A stretch of 64,000 bases of DNA, from assembly GCA_031769625.1 (NCBI GenBank), contig JAUIMM010000126.1, positions 10,670,501-10,734,500 on the forward strand. The letters are read 5' to 3'. The translations under genes were made by a program, and so were the position numbers. This document shows, piece after piece, positions 1 to 12,020 of this stretch (the first letter of the stretch is position 1; each line of letters starts with the position of its first letter). The notes below the pieces were generated by a model, which saw only the letters and a program-made list of their open reading frames with translations, did not search any database and had not been told where the DNA came from. The DNA is from Taudactylus pleione. Taxonomy: Eukaryota; Chordata; Amphibia; Anura; Myobatrachidae.

Positions 1-319
1 TCCGTTTTGATAGACTATAATATGTAGCTTTGGTTATACATTTACCAACTAAATCTTGAATGGCAACATACTTTTACTTTTATTATATAGTGGATATTTT
101 TGCTCTGCCCTATATCATTCCTATGTCCCCCCATCCTGTTGTGTCTGTCTTGTACTATGTTACTATGTTTTTGATTGTATTATTTTTCTGCAATTTAATG
201 GATATATGCAATTTGGATGTTGAACAGGTGTCTTTTGTATTTCCCCTTTTTTCTGTTCTGATATTGTATATGTATATTGAAAAATGTATTTGAAAATAAA
301 GAATTTATAAAAAAAAAGA
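1..319 (+). mobile_element. 3' end of a LINE-like retroposon
   Basis: An AT-rich tail ends in AATAAA at 294-299, followed shortly by an A-run at about 309-318, the usual 3' end of an inserted polyadenylated transcript. The upstream 250 bases are T-rich and non-coding, like the 3' UTR of an L1-type LINE. The 5' part lies outside the window, so the reverse transcriptase cannot be seen and the clade is not established. A processed host transcript is the alternative. Confidence 0.45.
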
Positions 320-1640
320 TATTGCATAGGGCTAATATTTACTAAAACAATTGCACATGTATGAGAAAAATCACAGGTGGACCTCCCCTTTAATAATTAT
401 AACCCTTCTATCTAACAGAATGTTGAAGACTGCTGTCAGTTGTCAGGTTGTGAGCCAATAACAATTTTTTATTCTCTTCCAAAGACTCAGATGGTTTTGG
501 TTGCAGGGTGTCAGAACTCTGGGGGAATTGGCCTCCTGTGATGGACCAGGCTCTGCCTGCTGGGACACTGGCAGCAGAAACTGAGGAGGTTTCATATAGC
601 TCTTCCTTATAGAAGAATCCAATAATAGCAAAGACTTGATAATAAAGGATACAAGACTTTATTAGTATCACAGAACTGATTAGAATGGTGAGTAGTTGGG
701 ATAGAACTAAAGTCCAGAACGTAGAGATGGCTGATGCCAAAATGTCCTGATTGGGAGGGGGGGGTAACTTTAGCAAATAAATCCTAGAAGGTTGTACTGT
801 AATTGAAGTAGAACAACTGGTACCAATGTACGAACACTGCAACAAGCCGAACACTAGTCAGATGACACTGAATGTCCTCAGTTAGATGAGTGGAGGAATC
901 CTGAGTCAGATACACTGGGGTGGATCCAGCTAGATAAGAAGGGAATCCTAGGTCAAAAGATACTGTGGAATATCCAGATAGACTGTGCGGTGATTCTGGC
1001 TTGAAAATGGATGCGTGGATTAAAGTACACAAAGATGGGTCGTAACTCCTGGAGCAGTACTCTGAGGTGCATCTTTAGATAAAGGGCAATTCAGGAAATT
1101 TCGTAGTAAATCCAAATACACGAGAGTATCAGAAGCCAAATACTTAGACTTGCAGAGATGTTGTACAGGCACTGAATGAGCATCCATTAAGAGTTTATAT
1201 AGGCAATGCCTGTTGCTGATTGGTGACTGATTCCCAGCTGACATGAGTACCTGATCTGAATGGAAGATCCTGGATCACATGACCAAAGCAAGATGGCCGT
1301 GCCCATGAACCAGAGATCCTGTTAGCAGCAATGGAGGATGACGCCACACTGCATGAGAGACGTCGGTTAGTGCAGAAGAGGAGATCCGAGAAGAAAAGTC
1401 CTGTACCCGGCAGCTGGATTGTTGCCGCAAAGATGTCGGACAACAGCTCAGCCCCGTGAACCAAAGACCGGAGGTACGTAACGTGGCAGACTGGGTTCTG
1501 CATGGGAATCTGGTCGACGCAATCCTGACAGAAGGATTGGCCAACCTCAGTATCCAACCAGTAATTTGCTCTGGACATCAAGCATTTGCAGTGGACAAGT
1601 TAATAATTATCCTTTCACGGGTGAAATAAGCCAATGAGGG
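320..1640. other. Unassigned, possibly an old dispersed element
   Basis: No gene is recognised. From about 410 to 1600 the base composition is richer in G+C than the flanks and open frames occur only on the minus strand, the longest 148 codons (408-854), with no domain I can identify. The even composition and sharp change to AT-rich DNA near 1640 suggest an inserted element (perhaps part of a retroelement), but no terminal repeats or target duplication were found. Confidence 0.25.
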
Positions 1641-3050
1641 GATGACTTTTATGAGAATCTTCCAAAGCACAGAAGGCCTTGGACATCATAATAACACTGT
1701 TAATTTTCTATTGGGACAGGCAATGAAAGGGTGAGATACATCTCTTTCACTAAGTGATGGCTAATTTGCACATACAGTACTGTATGTGATGCTCAGCAAT
1801 ATTTGTTCAATGGCTACAAATTTTTCTTTCCCTTCCAGAATTCATGTTTCTGAAACTGCATTAACCCCATTACAGTATGTGTGTCTTGTAGTTAGGTTAT
1901 GTGCATCTGTTTTTAATTTTCAGTGTCTGTCTGTAGCCATTGGGAATGTTGGTAGGTATGCCCTGTACAGGCTGACTACTTTAAGTAGCTAATTTAAATG
2001 CACAATTTGGAAGTATCACACCTCCTCTTCCATTCTGTATATTTCTCTTTTCTGGACAATATTTGTGTTATTCACACCCAATTACACATGGTAAAAGGTT
2101 TTCGGCAATTTAGGTGCTATCACAATATAACAACACTCAATTTTTTATAACATATTTGCATACATATGTTTTTCTTGCCTCTTTGTAAATATGCCAGCTG
2201 GACATTTAAATAAGCAATGCAAATGGTACCAATGTAAAGCACACTTAATTTGCATGCAAATTTGATTTTTAGTATATAAATCTCGTAACATTAAAGTCCA
2301 TGGCTATAAGCAAACTGTATAACGAAGTCCTAATCTACATGTGAAATATTTGTTTTGCATCACAGCTCTGTACAGAACATTTATCCTAACACACATAAAC
2401 AGCCTATCTTTATATTCCTGTTGCTGCTATGATAAATGTCATGCAATTTGTAAATATGCCTACATGAAAAATGCTTAGGCAATCTGTGCTCTTTTCACTG
2501 TGCAGTTGGACGGCACTGCGAGGTTTTGCAGTGTCCTGCAAAACTAAAAAAAATAAAAATAAACTGGCTTTCCTTTGATGTACGCCTATAGCACTAGAGC
2601 AAGGCATTGTATTTTTTTCTGGTGAGTTCATATTTCAGGTTCAGTTTGTTTACATTTTCATGGATAAAAGAAAGCCAACCAATTTTGCTTGGAAGAAATT
2701 TAGAATTTGTATAAAAATGAAAAGAAAATCCTGGGATAATCTTCAGAATGCCCAATCCCCCATCCACTCCATCAACAAGAACATTTTCTTTGCTAATAAA
2801 ATCAAACCTATTTTTTTTTTTTTAGTATTTTAGTTGTGTAAGTTATGTTAATCAATTCCCACTGTTTCTGTTATGCTGGCCGTTTGTAGAGTGATTTGGT
2901 TTGATAACATCATTGCATTTTTATAAAAAATGGGCCAATATTGCTCAAAATACGAGAATTTTTTTTCACATTTTTTCACAGATCCAATACATTTTCAGAT
3001 CTGCTCTTTTATGGTCAGAGTAAGAGCAGATATATGGGCGCTCAGGATTC
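1641..3050. other. Unassigned AT-rich intergenic DNA
   Basis: AT-rich sequence with short homopolymer runs (a T-run near 2811-2823) and no convincing reading frame, RNA gene or terminal repeat. It reads as old unique or decayed repeat DNA. Confidence 0.5.
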
Positions 3051-3055
3051 TAGTG

Positions 3056-3340
3056 GTTAAAATCCCTACGCCGGCATCCCGACAGGGTTAGTATACTGAC
3101 ACATGTCGGTAAGTATTCTAACCCTTTTCCTACCCCTAGCTCTCCCTCCCCACACCCTGAACATAACCTCCCCCCTAGTGCCTAACCCTGAACATAACCT
3201 CCCCCCTAGTGCCTAACCCTAATCCTAACCCTCCCCTATCCCCACTACTTAATTTTGGGATTCCACAAGTGGGATTCCGGTGCTGGTATTCTAAGCACCA
3301 GCATCCCATCTGCCGGGATATTGACCATATCCCATATGGG
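3056..3340. mobile_element. MITE with telomere-like CCTAACCCTAA core
   Basis: Ends contain related inverted GCCGGCATCCCG / GCCGGGATATTG blocks. The core has a tract of CCTAACCCTAA and CCCCCTAGTG units, including a direct duplication of a segment at about 3160-3220. The same architecture recurs near 15330, 25612, 39350, 44385 and 59727, so this is a dispersed non-autonomous DNA transposon family, superfamily unassigned. Boundaries are approximate. Confidence 0.6.
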
Positions 3341-4600
3341 ATGCTTTCCTTTCTATGAGGAAGACAATACGCTGTGTCAGACCTGCGACTCCAGCAGATG
3401 TTACTTGGTCAGCAAATTATGGACCAATTTGTGAATTAATTCAATGATGGCTCCTGACTAAATAAACTAAATATACCCTAAATAAAGTAAGGTAAGGAAG
3501 ACTTGGGAAGACTCTATAAATTGCAAAGCTGAAACATCCTTGGGCATGAGTGCTTTGGTGGGTTGCAGCATTACTAATTATATAATATAAGGTATAATAT
3601 ACCCTCTAGTGTAAAATAGAATATTAAATTATACTTTAGAGTTCCATAACCTGTGTTTATGGGATCACCTAGCTGGCTTCTAAACAGTACATACTAAATA
3701 TATAGATAGTATTCTATATAAGTATATATGTATTATTATTTTGACAAGTGTTTCTGTGTGTAAGGAGGTAAAGTTATTGTCTATTTTTTCCTTATTCTTT
3801 AAACCTTATAGTATCAACAGAAAAATATATTATTGGAATAATTTATGGGCCTTTGGTGTATCATTTAAAACAATGTGTTTTTGCTTTTACTGCACCATGA
3901 ATCACATTTTGGTTCTGTCCCCGGAGCAGCACTGTTGCTTGAATATTTTTAAATTCATTACCAGGTTTTATTTTCTTTCCACTGGCTACTGATATTACAT
4001 TTAAGAAGGCATTTGCCAGTAAGTTATTTTTTGTTGTTTTTATGGCTTTAGAAGATAGGCTGTGTACAAATCTATCTAGGCATATTATTTTAGGTGTTTT
4101 AGGTGTCATTATATGAATACAAGTATGCTTAAAACACAAGCTTCACGTTTGAGTAACCAGGATCTTGAGTACTAAATAAAGAATTTGGAAAATAAATCAA
4201 ATAAAAAATTCCAAACAATCCAAGCAGGAATTTATTGCAGTTTTTCTTAAACTTATAATTTGATCTTTAAGGATAAGTGGGGTCAGGTAAATGGTATATT
4301 CCTGAGGAGGAACAAAAACACCCCTCAATTTGATTTAAACATGCCAAACAAAAAAAGGAGAGCAGAGTGCGATGTGGGACTGTAAGATCAAATAGGCAAC
4401 CAGGCAGATGTGGTAGCATTATTATTTATTTTATGTCATCGAACTCCATCCAAAACTGCTGTAATAATAGTTTTAGTGATCATTTAAGTGAAATAAAATG
4501 TTTCCTTCATCATAACAATCTCAAATGTCTCTATCATAATTATTAAATAATTTTATTACAAATGTAAGTCTTTTTTTTCAATTCTCTTTTTCTCTTTATG
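3341..4600. other. Unassigned AT-rich intergenic DNA
   Basis: No repeat ends, RNA gene or coding frame recognised. Contains short TATA and poly-T runs only. Confidence 0.5.
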
Positions 4601-4604
4601 AATT

Positions 4605-4712
4605 GTATTAAGAGCTTCTAATGCAGACAAGAAATAATAGCTACAATCTGATTGGTTGCTATGGGCAACACCTTTACTTTTATGTTTTTAGAAGCTTTAG
4701 TAATCTACCCCT
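4605..4712. mobile_element. Half-copy of CTGATTGGTTGCTATGG foldback MITE
   Basis: The stretch TAATAGCTACAATCTGATT followed by GGTTGCTATGGGCAACACC and then TTTTTAGAAGC...TTTAGTAA...CTACCCC matches the right arm of the foldback MITEs at 30869-31051 and 40649-40823. The left arm is absent, so this is a truncated and diverged relic. Confidence 0.6.
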
Positions 4713-5701
4713 TTGTCGGGAGGACTAGGCCTTATGTGCTCTCAGTTTTACCCAACCACAAGACATATATTCAGGGACAAATTATGGGATTATACTGGTT
4801 AACACATATTGCTATTGATGCTCTTTACAAGCGATCACATTATATCCCAGTAGAAAAAGGCAAACAAGAAGGCAAGTAAATCTATGAACAGTGTGATGAT
4901 TCAAATCAGTCCAACATTTAGAATACATCCGTTATTTATTATGTTCTAGACCCATCAGGTCAATAACCTATCGCTGCACTTGTGACTGTTTAAATTACAG
5001 TGCATACCATCGTTTTAAGTGCAGGTTGTTGTGTGAGTTGAGATAATATTCTTCAATGGAAAAAGTAAATAAAGACATACTTTAGATTCAGCTCAAGTAA
5101 ATTGCAATTTATTTGCCAGATAATCTGGAAACTACATTTTTACTTATTTTGCAAAACCCTTGCTGTCTACACAAATGACACCATAAGTTAGACCATGAAA
5201 ATGCAATTGAATTGATCTACAAAAAGAAGTAATAACTGAGCTTTTGCAGCCTCATCTCCTTTCAGTGATCTGAGGGATTAGTAGAGGGTAATGTAGGAGG
5301 GCAAGCAATGTAATATCTCTTCCTGATTTAAATGGTGTATTTGCATTCTGCAGGCTGTGTATAACTGGCTACAATTTTCAAAGTTACTTATTTGATTGAA
5401 AATTTTCACTGAAATAAAAAAAAGAAGAATTAAATGATCTCTCTTCTTGTCTGGGATTGTATAATGCTGAGCTCTTGTAAAAGCATGATAATGTCCTTAC
5501 TATTCATTTTAAAGTACAGAGCACAAACAAACTTTACAAAGTGTATTCAGTTCAAGAGACATAAACGTGACTTGTGCTGCTTATGCATTTTTAATGGACA
5601 TATGCCACAATTCTACTTCAAGTCTACTTTACCAATACCCGTCTAGCTCTGTATTCAGCCTTCAAAAGTTACACAAGTATAAACTAGAGTATTATAGTTC
5701 T
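4713..5701. other. Unassigned AT-rich intergenic DNA
   Basis: No recognisable feature. Composition is uniform and AT-rich; the longest plus frame (5434-5646) has no domain and no supporting context. Confidence 0.5.
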
Positions 5702-5893
5702 AGCCTGATTCAGATCCAGTATATAGCACTAGTCTGATTCAGATCCAGTATATAGCACTAGTCTGATTCAGATCCAGTATATGGCACTAGTCTGATTCAG
5801 ATCCAGTATATGGCACTAGTCTGATTCAGATCCAGTATATGGCACTAGTCTGATTCAGATCCAGTATATGGCACTAGTCTGATTCAGATCCAG
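5702..5893 (+). repeat. 29-bp minisatellite built on a MITE end
   Basis: Six complete 29-bp units begin with CTGATTCAGATCCAG at 5705, 5734, 5763, 5792, 5821 and 5850, and a seventh begins at 5879. They differ only by A/G in TATA(A/G)GCAC and near the first unit's edge. The unit starts with the CTGATTCAG motif that forms the terminal repeat of the MITE that follows, so the array appears to be an amplified transposon end. Confidence 0.9.
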
Positions 5894-6378
5894 ACGCACT
5901 GGTGATATTGGCCACAAGTGGCCGATGTTTTTTGATCTGCACATGTGCAGGAGCCACACTGGGCATATGCAGATCTGGTCTTGCTTCAGTGAACACAGTG
6001 TTGCTTCAGACATCAGGTGAGTGAGAGTCTCCAGCCATTTGGGGGCAGAGAGGTGGGATATTTCACATTACGGGGGAGTGTTGGCCGCATTTGTGAGGCA
6101 TGGCAAAGTCAGAGTCTGCGCCATTGGATGTAGATTAACTGGCCTCGGCACCTGGACATTCTGAGTAACCCTAAAGGAACTCAGAATGTCCGATGGTCCA
6201 CCTCCGGTTGTGATCGTAAGCCAATGCTGCATCTAGCAGATGTCTGTAGCAGATCTGAGAAGGAACAAAAGAGCGTCTTAAAAGACAACACTTTAACACT
6301 ACAATCATTTACATACCTGCTCAGATCCGCTTCTACCAAAGATGCCGCACAGATCACATCCACATCTCAATCAGGCCC
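5879..6378. mobile_element. GGGCCTGATTCAG-family MITE
   Basis: The left end (TGATTCAGATCCAGACGC) is fused to the 29-bp array; the right end reads CATCTCAATCAGGCCC at about 6363-6378. The inside has hairpins, such as GGCCACAAGTGGCC and TGCACATGTGCA around 5910-5950. No coding capacity. The left target duplication has been lost in the array. Confidence 0.65.
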
Positions 6379-6407
6379 AAAAATACTGTAGATAGATAGC
6401 CAGATAG

Positions 6408-7384
6408 ACAGGGGGCGCACAATGGTGAAGTACGTATGACACAATCTTTACTTAAGTATTAAAAAGACTCAGAAATATAAATATAGCTGGCATTTCTGAT
6501 AAAACATGCCTGGTGTAGTACGCACTGTGGTCCCACTGATCTTTCTGGATGACCACAGATGTTAATGCGCTACATGCCTCGTCTTCAGATAGATGACGTC
6601 AATGCATCCTATGTCTCCGTAGAACAATTCAAATGCATTTTGTCAACAATGGACTTTGGCAGTGGGTGTGTCCATAATGGACACTGATAATGTTTATATA
6701 GCTGCATTGATCAAGTTAATTTGATTATGCATTCTACTAATTAACCGTTCTCAGGCTCAAAATATATTTTATTTGCATACAAATAAAATAACATTATAAA
6801 ATAAAAACTTTGAAAAGTCTTTTACAAAGAGTGGATGCTGTGTTTTTGGTTATCACAAAAACAACATTTATAATATTATAATAAGGCACTATGCCAGAGG
6901 TTATACAAAAGCAGTGTAAAACTGATAGACTTACACTTTCAGAAGCCATGTTCTAGATACTTCCTGTTGGGATGTGGTTAAGAAAATCAATACATATATA
7001 TATATAAAGCCTGTTGATAGGAACAGCTGCGTTCATTTCAACAGCTGTCACCTTACAAAATGGAAGTCAAACATACATCAGACATACTTGTCTTAATGGA
7101 CCAGATGTACTAAGCTCTGAAAAGTGATAAAATGGAGAGTGATAAGGTGCCAGCCAATCAGCTCCTAACTGTATTTTTCAAACACAGCCTGTAACATGAC
7201 AGTTGGGAGCTGAGTGGCTGGCGGTTTATCACTCTCCAGTTTATCACTTCTCAGAGTGTAGTACATCTCCCCCAATGACAGTAAGATTGACAAGCAAACT
7301 ATTGGAGAATCTAGTGGAAGATAGAGTCAAAAAAGCTAGAAGTATTCCATGATAGGAATTGCTTCAACATTGTGCGCCCCCTGT
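6408..7384. mobile_element. Non-autonomous transposon with 23-bp terminal inverted repeats
   Basis: ACAGGGGGCGCACAATGG plus TGAAG at 6408-6430 matches the reverse complement of 7362-7384 at 22 of 23 positions. Nothing inside is coding. The outer flanks are microsatellites, GATA-like on the left and (TA)n on the right, so the target duplication is unclear; insertion into a TA-rich site is possible. A second MITE sits inside at about 7099-7273. Superfamily not determined. Confidence 0.7.
7099..7273. mobile_element. Foldback MITE (AGATGTACTAAGCTCTG ends), nested
   Basis: Left arm AGATGTACTAAGCTCTG...AAGTGATAAA and right arm TTTATCACTTCTCAGAG...GTAGTACATCTCCCCC are inverted copies, with inner arms around CAGCTCCTAACTG / CAGTTGGGAGCTG. 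The same structure occurs at 22966-23142 and 48781-48953. It lies wholly inside the element at 6408-7384, so it inserted later. Confidence 0.8.
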
Positions 7385-7386
<2 letters not shown>

Positions 7387-7461
<75 letters not shown>

Positions 7462-7464
7462 ATA
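7387..7464. repeat. (TA)n microsatellite
   Basis: About 78 bp of nearly pure TA with two interruptions (AAATA and ACATA), directly abutting the right end of the 6408-7384 element. Confidence 0.95.
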
Positions 7465-7729
7465 GTTTAAAAACTAATTCCTGAACCATGCTTACTGTAC
7501 TTGTATTGCAAATAGAGAGGTCACTCAATGTTTGTATGATATTCTCTCCAGCTTCAGCGATCCCTCTTCCAGTTGTAAAAGCTATACCCACTCTCCATGG
7601 GCTCCTTACTTATGCAAATGAGAATTTGAGGGTTGGAGTGACTTCTGGAAAATAGGAAGGTCAGAGCTTTGACAACAGGAAAGAGGGTCCATTCAAGGAA
7701 GAGATTCTGTTACTAGCATTGGGGATATT

Positions 7730-8254
7730 GGCCCTCATTCAGAGCCGTACGCTCTGAGCAGAGCGCACGCTCTGAATGAGGGCTGGCCTCCATGAAAATG
7801 GAGCGTCCTTCTGGACGCTCGTATAGCTGTGGGTCACCACCCACACGCTATACGAGCGTGCATTTTGATGGCCGCGATGGTCGAGACCATCGCGACCATC
7901 GAAATAGCGAGCCGGAGCCTGCGGTTGAGGTTTTCAACCGCAAGCTCCGGAGTGATTTTGGCTCTATCAGACACTAGTAATGTCAGTGGGCCGGCTTTTG
8001 ACGGGAGGCGTTCCCGTGGGAACGCCCCCGTCAGGGAGGCACGCCCCCGGCACGCCTACCAAAGGGGGCGTGCTGTCAATCAACATTGACAGCACGCCCC
8101 CTTTGATCGGACACAACGAGCGAAGGACTTTCCTTCGCTCGTCGCGTCTGGCGCATGCCCACGATGGAGCTCCCTCCGTCGTGCGTATGCTCAGTCCAGA
8201 ACATCGACCCACTTGCGAGTGGACAGCCGCTCGCGAGTGTGTCTGAATCAGGCC
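7730..8254. mobile_element. GC-rich GGGCCTGATTCAG-family MITE, copy 1
   Basis: Ends GGCCCTCATTCAGAG and TCTGAATCAGGCC are inverted. A subterminal hairpin pairs CCCTCATTCAGAGC with GCTCTGAATGAGGG (7731-7784), and a central hairpin pairs GGGGGCGTGCTGTCAAT with ATTGACAGCACGCCCCC (8065-8101). The GCGATGGTCGAGACCATCGC palindrome lies near 7873-7892. It is the reverse orientation of the copies at 47539-48069 and 63603 onward. Overlapping open frames are by-products of the GC-rich palindromes. Confidence 0.85.
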
Positions 8255-9059
8255 TATAGAGCACAGGTGTGAACCATTGTAGTCTATATTTTAAAACATT
8301 TAAATTAAATGTTACATTTTTGTGGATTTAGCATTTACAATAAACTTGTTAAGCGTGTACTCAATGCTGTGCACATTTGTTCTTTGCCGTGTAAGAGAAC
8401 AAGTGTACTGATGGTCCCATATCAGTATATCAGACATTAGATACTATACTGTTATTATGGGTGGCAAAGTGTCTGAGTTAGGCAAGAAGAGTAAGCACAG
8501 GATTCTCCAGGCAGTTCAACCTTCTACTCTTCACTGCTCTTCTGTTTTTCTGTCTATGAATAACAAGCACACACTGCCCTAGAAAATGCTACAAATTATA
8601 TTACCCTGTAGTATACAGTCAGTTCCTCTAGAACTCATAGTACAACTATACTTTTTTTTAAATATGTACTTTATAACACAAATCCTTCAGTATCATTATG
8701 TCATACTTAGGAATATTTTAATGTACCTGTGTCCTTAAAGTTAATCAATTTTAATTAAGCATTTCATCTTTGGTTTACTAACAGTAACCCACACTCCCCT
8801 CTAGAAGAGCTGTCTATATATCTAATAAAAAGCAAAACTAGCAATAGAAGGTCAGAGTGAGTATTGAAGTAAGTGACAGCACCTACTCATATACAGTATG
8901 TGTTTACAGTTAATAGTATATATAGTGCACCTAAAGGGTGATCTCTGACTGCTGTCAAAGCCTACTGCTCTTTAATGTATTAATAATATGTCTTATTGGG
9001 CAGAAGGCATAAGTTCATGCCAGGCACCCAGGGACAAACAGACAATGATGCTCACCCTC
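8255..9059. other. Unassigned AT-rich intergenic DNA
   Basis: No coding frame with support, no terminal repeats and no RNA gene recognised. Confidence 0.5.
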
Positions 9060-9400
9060 ATGGCCACCCTCACAACCATGGACTCCAGCCCCCCTGTGTC
9101 TCTCCAGCTCCAGCCAGCCCCTTTCAACCTCTCCAGCCTCCAAGTGTCTCTGCAGCTACAGCCAGCCCCTGCTGTATCTCCAGCCTCCCAGTGTCTCTAC
9201 AGCTCCAGCTAGCTCTGTGGTATCTCTCCAGCTCGCCTAAGTGTCTAGTCAGCCCCCTTCTGTCTCTCCAGCCCCCCCCCCAGTGTCTCTTCAGGCACAA
9301 GTGTCTCTCCAACCAGCTCCCTTCTGTCTCCCAAGCCCCCCCTACCCCCGGTGTCTATCTAGCCAGAACCCGCAGTTTCTCTTCAGCTCCAGCCCACATA
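9060..9400 (+). repeat. Degenerate CT-rich minisatellite (GTGTCTCTCCAGCTCC units)
   Basis: Imperfect repeats of a roughly 30-bp motif containing GTGTCTCTCCAGC and CCAGCCAGCCCC. The three overlapping plus-strand frames here translate to Ser/Pro/Gln-rich low-complexity peptide and are not believed to be genes. A similar motif begins the CT-rich array at about 31800. Confidence 0.75.
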
Positions 9401-9984
9401 CACTTAACTTTTTCTGGGTATTCTTTCAGCTCTTCTGCCTTTCAGTGACATGGCATGATGCCATGCAAATCTTAAGGCACCGGCAGTGGCGGCTGGTGCA
9501 ATATTTTTTTTTTGTTTATTGTGACTTGCACAAGAGACCAGCTCCCCGGACTCCACAAATATATCCATCTATAACCGCTGCCTGTGCCATTGCAGTCATC
9601 AGCAGGGAGCAGGCTGTGGTTATAGATTGATTTATCTGTGTGTCCCTTGTATCCTACTGTTGCTGGGCCGGCTCCCTGGTGCCCCCTGACAGCTGGCACC
9701 TGGAGGCCAGAGATTTCACAGCCTCTGGGAGTTCCACCACTGCTATTGGGTTTATAGTAGTGGTGAAGAATGCAGAGAGGGGTTACTAGTTACTGTGGCC
9801 TGGGCCTCTCTTGTGGGCCAGGTGTGCCCATTTTTAGAAGATTGCTGTGATGCCCCACTTGGAATGCACCAGAGGTCATCTGACATCCCTCCCAGTACCA
9901 TGCCCCTGCAGCTCTCTTGGTTGCAGTGGTAGTGGTGGTGGGATTCTCAGGCTAATGTTTATATTTGTAAATTTATTTATTTTA
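9401..9984. other. Probable decayed transposon sequence
   Basis: CAGTGGCGGCTGGTG at 9484-9498 resembles a hAT terminal inverted repeat, but the matching right end and 8-bp duplication were not found. A stretch near 9725-9740 (CCACCACTG) is a weak candidate. No gene seen. Confidence 0.3.
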
Positions 9985-10140
9985 TTTATTACCAGTTATT
10001 TGTATAGCGCACACATATTCTGCAGTGTTTTACAGAGAATATTTGGCCATTCACATCAGTCCTTGCTCCAGTGGAGCTTACAATCTATATTCCCTATCAC
10101 ATGCATACAGATGCACACTAAGGTTAATAATTGTTGGGGT
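9985..10140. repeat. Ancient dispersed repeat (TTTGTATAGCGCACACATATTC type)
   Basis: TTATTTGTATAGCGC, ACATATTCTGCAGTG, TTTACAGAGAATATTTGGCC and GTGGAGCTTACAATCTA follow in the order I recall from a widespread vertebrate repeat whose class I cannot settle (LINE-tail or SINE-like). The GAGCTTACA motif appears again near 61589. No target duplication recognised. Confidence 0.5.
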
Positions 10141-11655
10141 ATGAATAAATTGCTTACTTTCCACCCAGTTCGAATTTAGAATCTTTAAACCCCCTGCACT
10201 TTGCAACATTTCAAATATAGTAATTTACTCAATTACTTACAAGTTTCTTCAGCACATTAATGGTGTTCTTGACACATTTCACATTTAACTGAAATACCTT
10301 TATTAATAAACCAATAATTTACAAAATGTGTGACTAATTTAATATATTTTAACAACTTAAATGTAATATATTTACTCTTTATACAATTAATAATTTATTT
10401 TGTGAAGAAAACCCCATTATTAAACCATTACATTCCAATTTAAAAATATAAAACATCATAATTGTGTCAGGAGTACAGAATTATCATATATTTTTTATGT
10501 TGTTTATACAAGCTCTTTGGCTAAAGATCATACATGTTAATATCCACTACATTATGTTTTCCTAATATAGTACATCCATCTACTTTGCCATTGTGTTACA
10601 GACATAATGACATATTATTATGATATATTACCTTTAAAGAAAAGCACACCTTTGTTTTATATTATACTTTGTGTTTTATATTGCTTCAGTGCCCTTTTTA
10701 CTCAGTTATACATTTTCAATCCCCATACAATTTGAAGGTTACATCTAAATGTAATAGAAAAAAAAATTCAATCATAGCCTAGTTAGATGAGCCTCTTATA
10801 TTCAAGTGACATGCTGATTCATACTTCACATACATAATTTTTTGTGGTTTGGAGTCTTGTGTCCTATTGCATTAATTGTCAAAGAGGGCCAGATAAACCC
10901 CTTTATAGAATCTTTATGGGAAATTACACAACTTTGTAGTGATATCACTGCTCAATTTAATTACTCCCTGCTGAACATATAAAGCCAGATGACAACGCGG
11001 TGTTGAATTTCGATGTGGCAGGAGAAAATGATGCCTTTCATCTCTTTTGCCTGCCTGGAGAAGTCCCATCTGTTCTAGGTCACTTTCCTTCCTTGCCTTT
11101 GCAATTAACATATTCCTTGCCTTAAAATGTTGCATTATATCCCCATCTGCTATAGCTATAAAAATATGTCATATGGATTTACTCTTTTTATTTTATTGTT
11201 GTTACCTGTCTAAAGATTCATATAAACACCTGGTGATATTTTACATCTTCTTTTAGCTGTTGTTTCAAAACAACAGTATTAACTCATTGTTTGAAATTGA
11301 ATGCATGAGTTGTACTACACCTGAAGCCATCTCTGTTTTGTATGTACAGCTTATTTTTTATTTAAGGCTTCTGAAGGTAGATATTCTCTGAATGCTCCAG
11401 ATATTGTAAAGCTGATTACTGGTATTTTCCACAATGATGCAAATATTGTTTAGCAGTATACAACAATAATCGAATCACTCTTACAGATTTAAAACTAGAC
11501 AATGTCAGCAAAGTGTAAAAATGAACACTTAGAAAAAAAATGGATCTCGTCTGCCCGCCGTCTGCAGTGACCTATGGATTATTTTCATGCAGTAAAGGTG
11601 CCCATTCTTCATATATACTGTATACAAATATATATACAAACACAGTTGTTAGTTA
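10141..11655. other. AT-rich unique DNA, possible conserved non-coding block
   Basis: No gene or repeat end recognised. The sub-region at about 10910-11170 has balanced composition, lacks simple repeats and differs from the AT-rich flanks, which makes it a candidate for a conserved non-coding element. That cannot be judged without alignment. Confidence 0.3.
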
Positions 11656-12020
11656 TGCTGGCCATACACGCTACAATTATCGGGGCGACCCGCCTGATAT
11701 CGGATGATCGCCCCGATAATTGTAGCTCGGTCGGCCATGCCGGATTGTCCAGCATGCCCGTCCGATGCGATATTTCCCGGTAAACTGTTGGCCGCATCGG
11801 GCAGTGTATGCCCAGCCGAGGCCACAGACAGACATTTCCTGTGTTCCTTCCTACGGAAGGAACAGGGAAATGTCTCCTCCCCCGGGGGCGGAGCGCGGAT
11901 GTCGGGCTGATACACTGTGAAAGAAATCTCGCAGTGTATGCCGGCGACATCTGCGGCTGGCAGGCTGCCAGATAAAATGTCTGTCGATCTGACAGACATT
12001 TTATCTGTCCGTGTGCTAAG
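11656..12020. mobile_element. GC-rich multi-hairpin MITE
   Basis: Three nested or adjacent inverted repeats: CTACAATTATCGGGGCGA (11671-11688) pairs perfectly with 11708-11725; ACAGACATTTCCTGTGTTCC pairs with GGAACAGGGAAATGTCT across a short loop near 11850; and AGATAAAATGTCTGTC pairs with GACAGACATTTTATCT around 11971-12007. The start GCTGGCCATACACGCTA resembles the GCTGGGTACACACTA ends of the elements at 47447 and 55325. Open frames on both strands are palindrome artefacts. Confidence 0.7.

Noticed and set aside
408..854. 148-codon minus-strand frame
   Set aside because: No recognisable domain; the area is probably a dispersed element, so this is not reported as a gene.
5702..5893. CRISPR-like spacing of 29-bp repeats
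   Set aside because: Units are contiguous with no unique spacers and the genome is eukaryotic; it is a minisatellite.
9484..9740. Possible hAT element CAGTGGCGGCTGG ... CCACCACTG
   Set aside because: The flanking octamers do not match and the right end does not extend the similarity.
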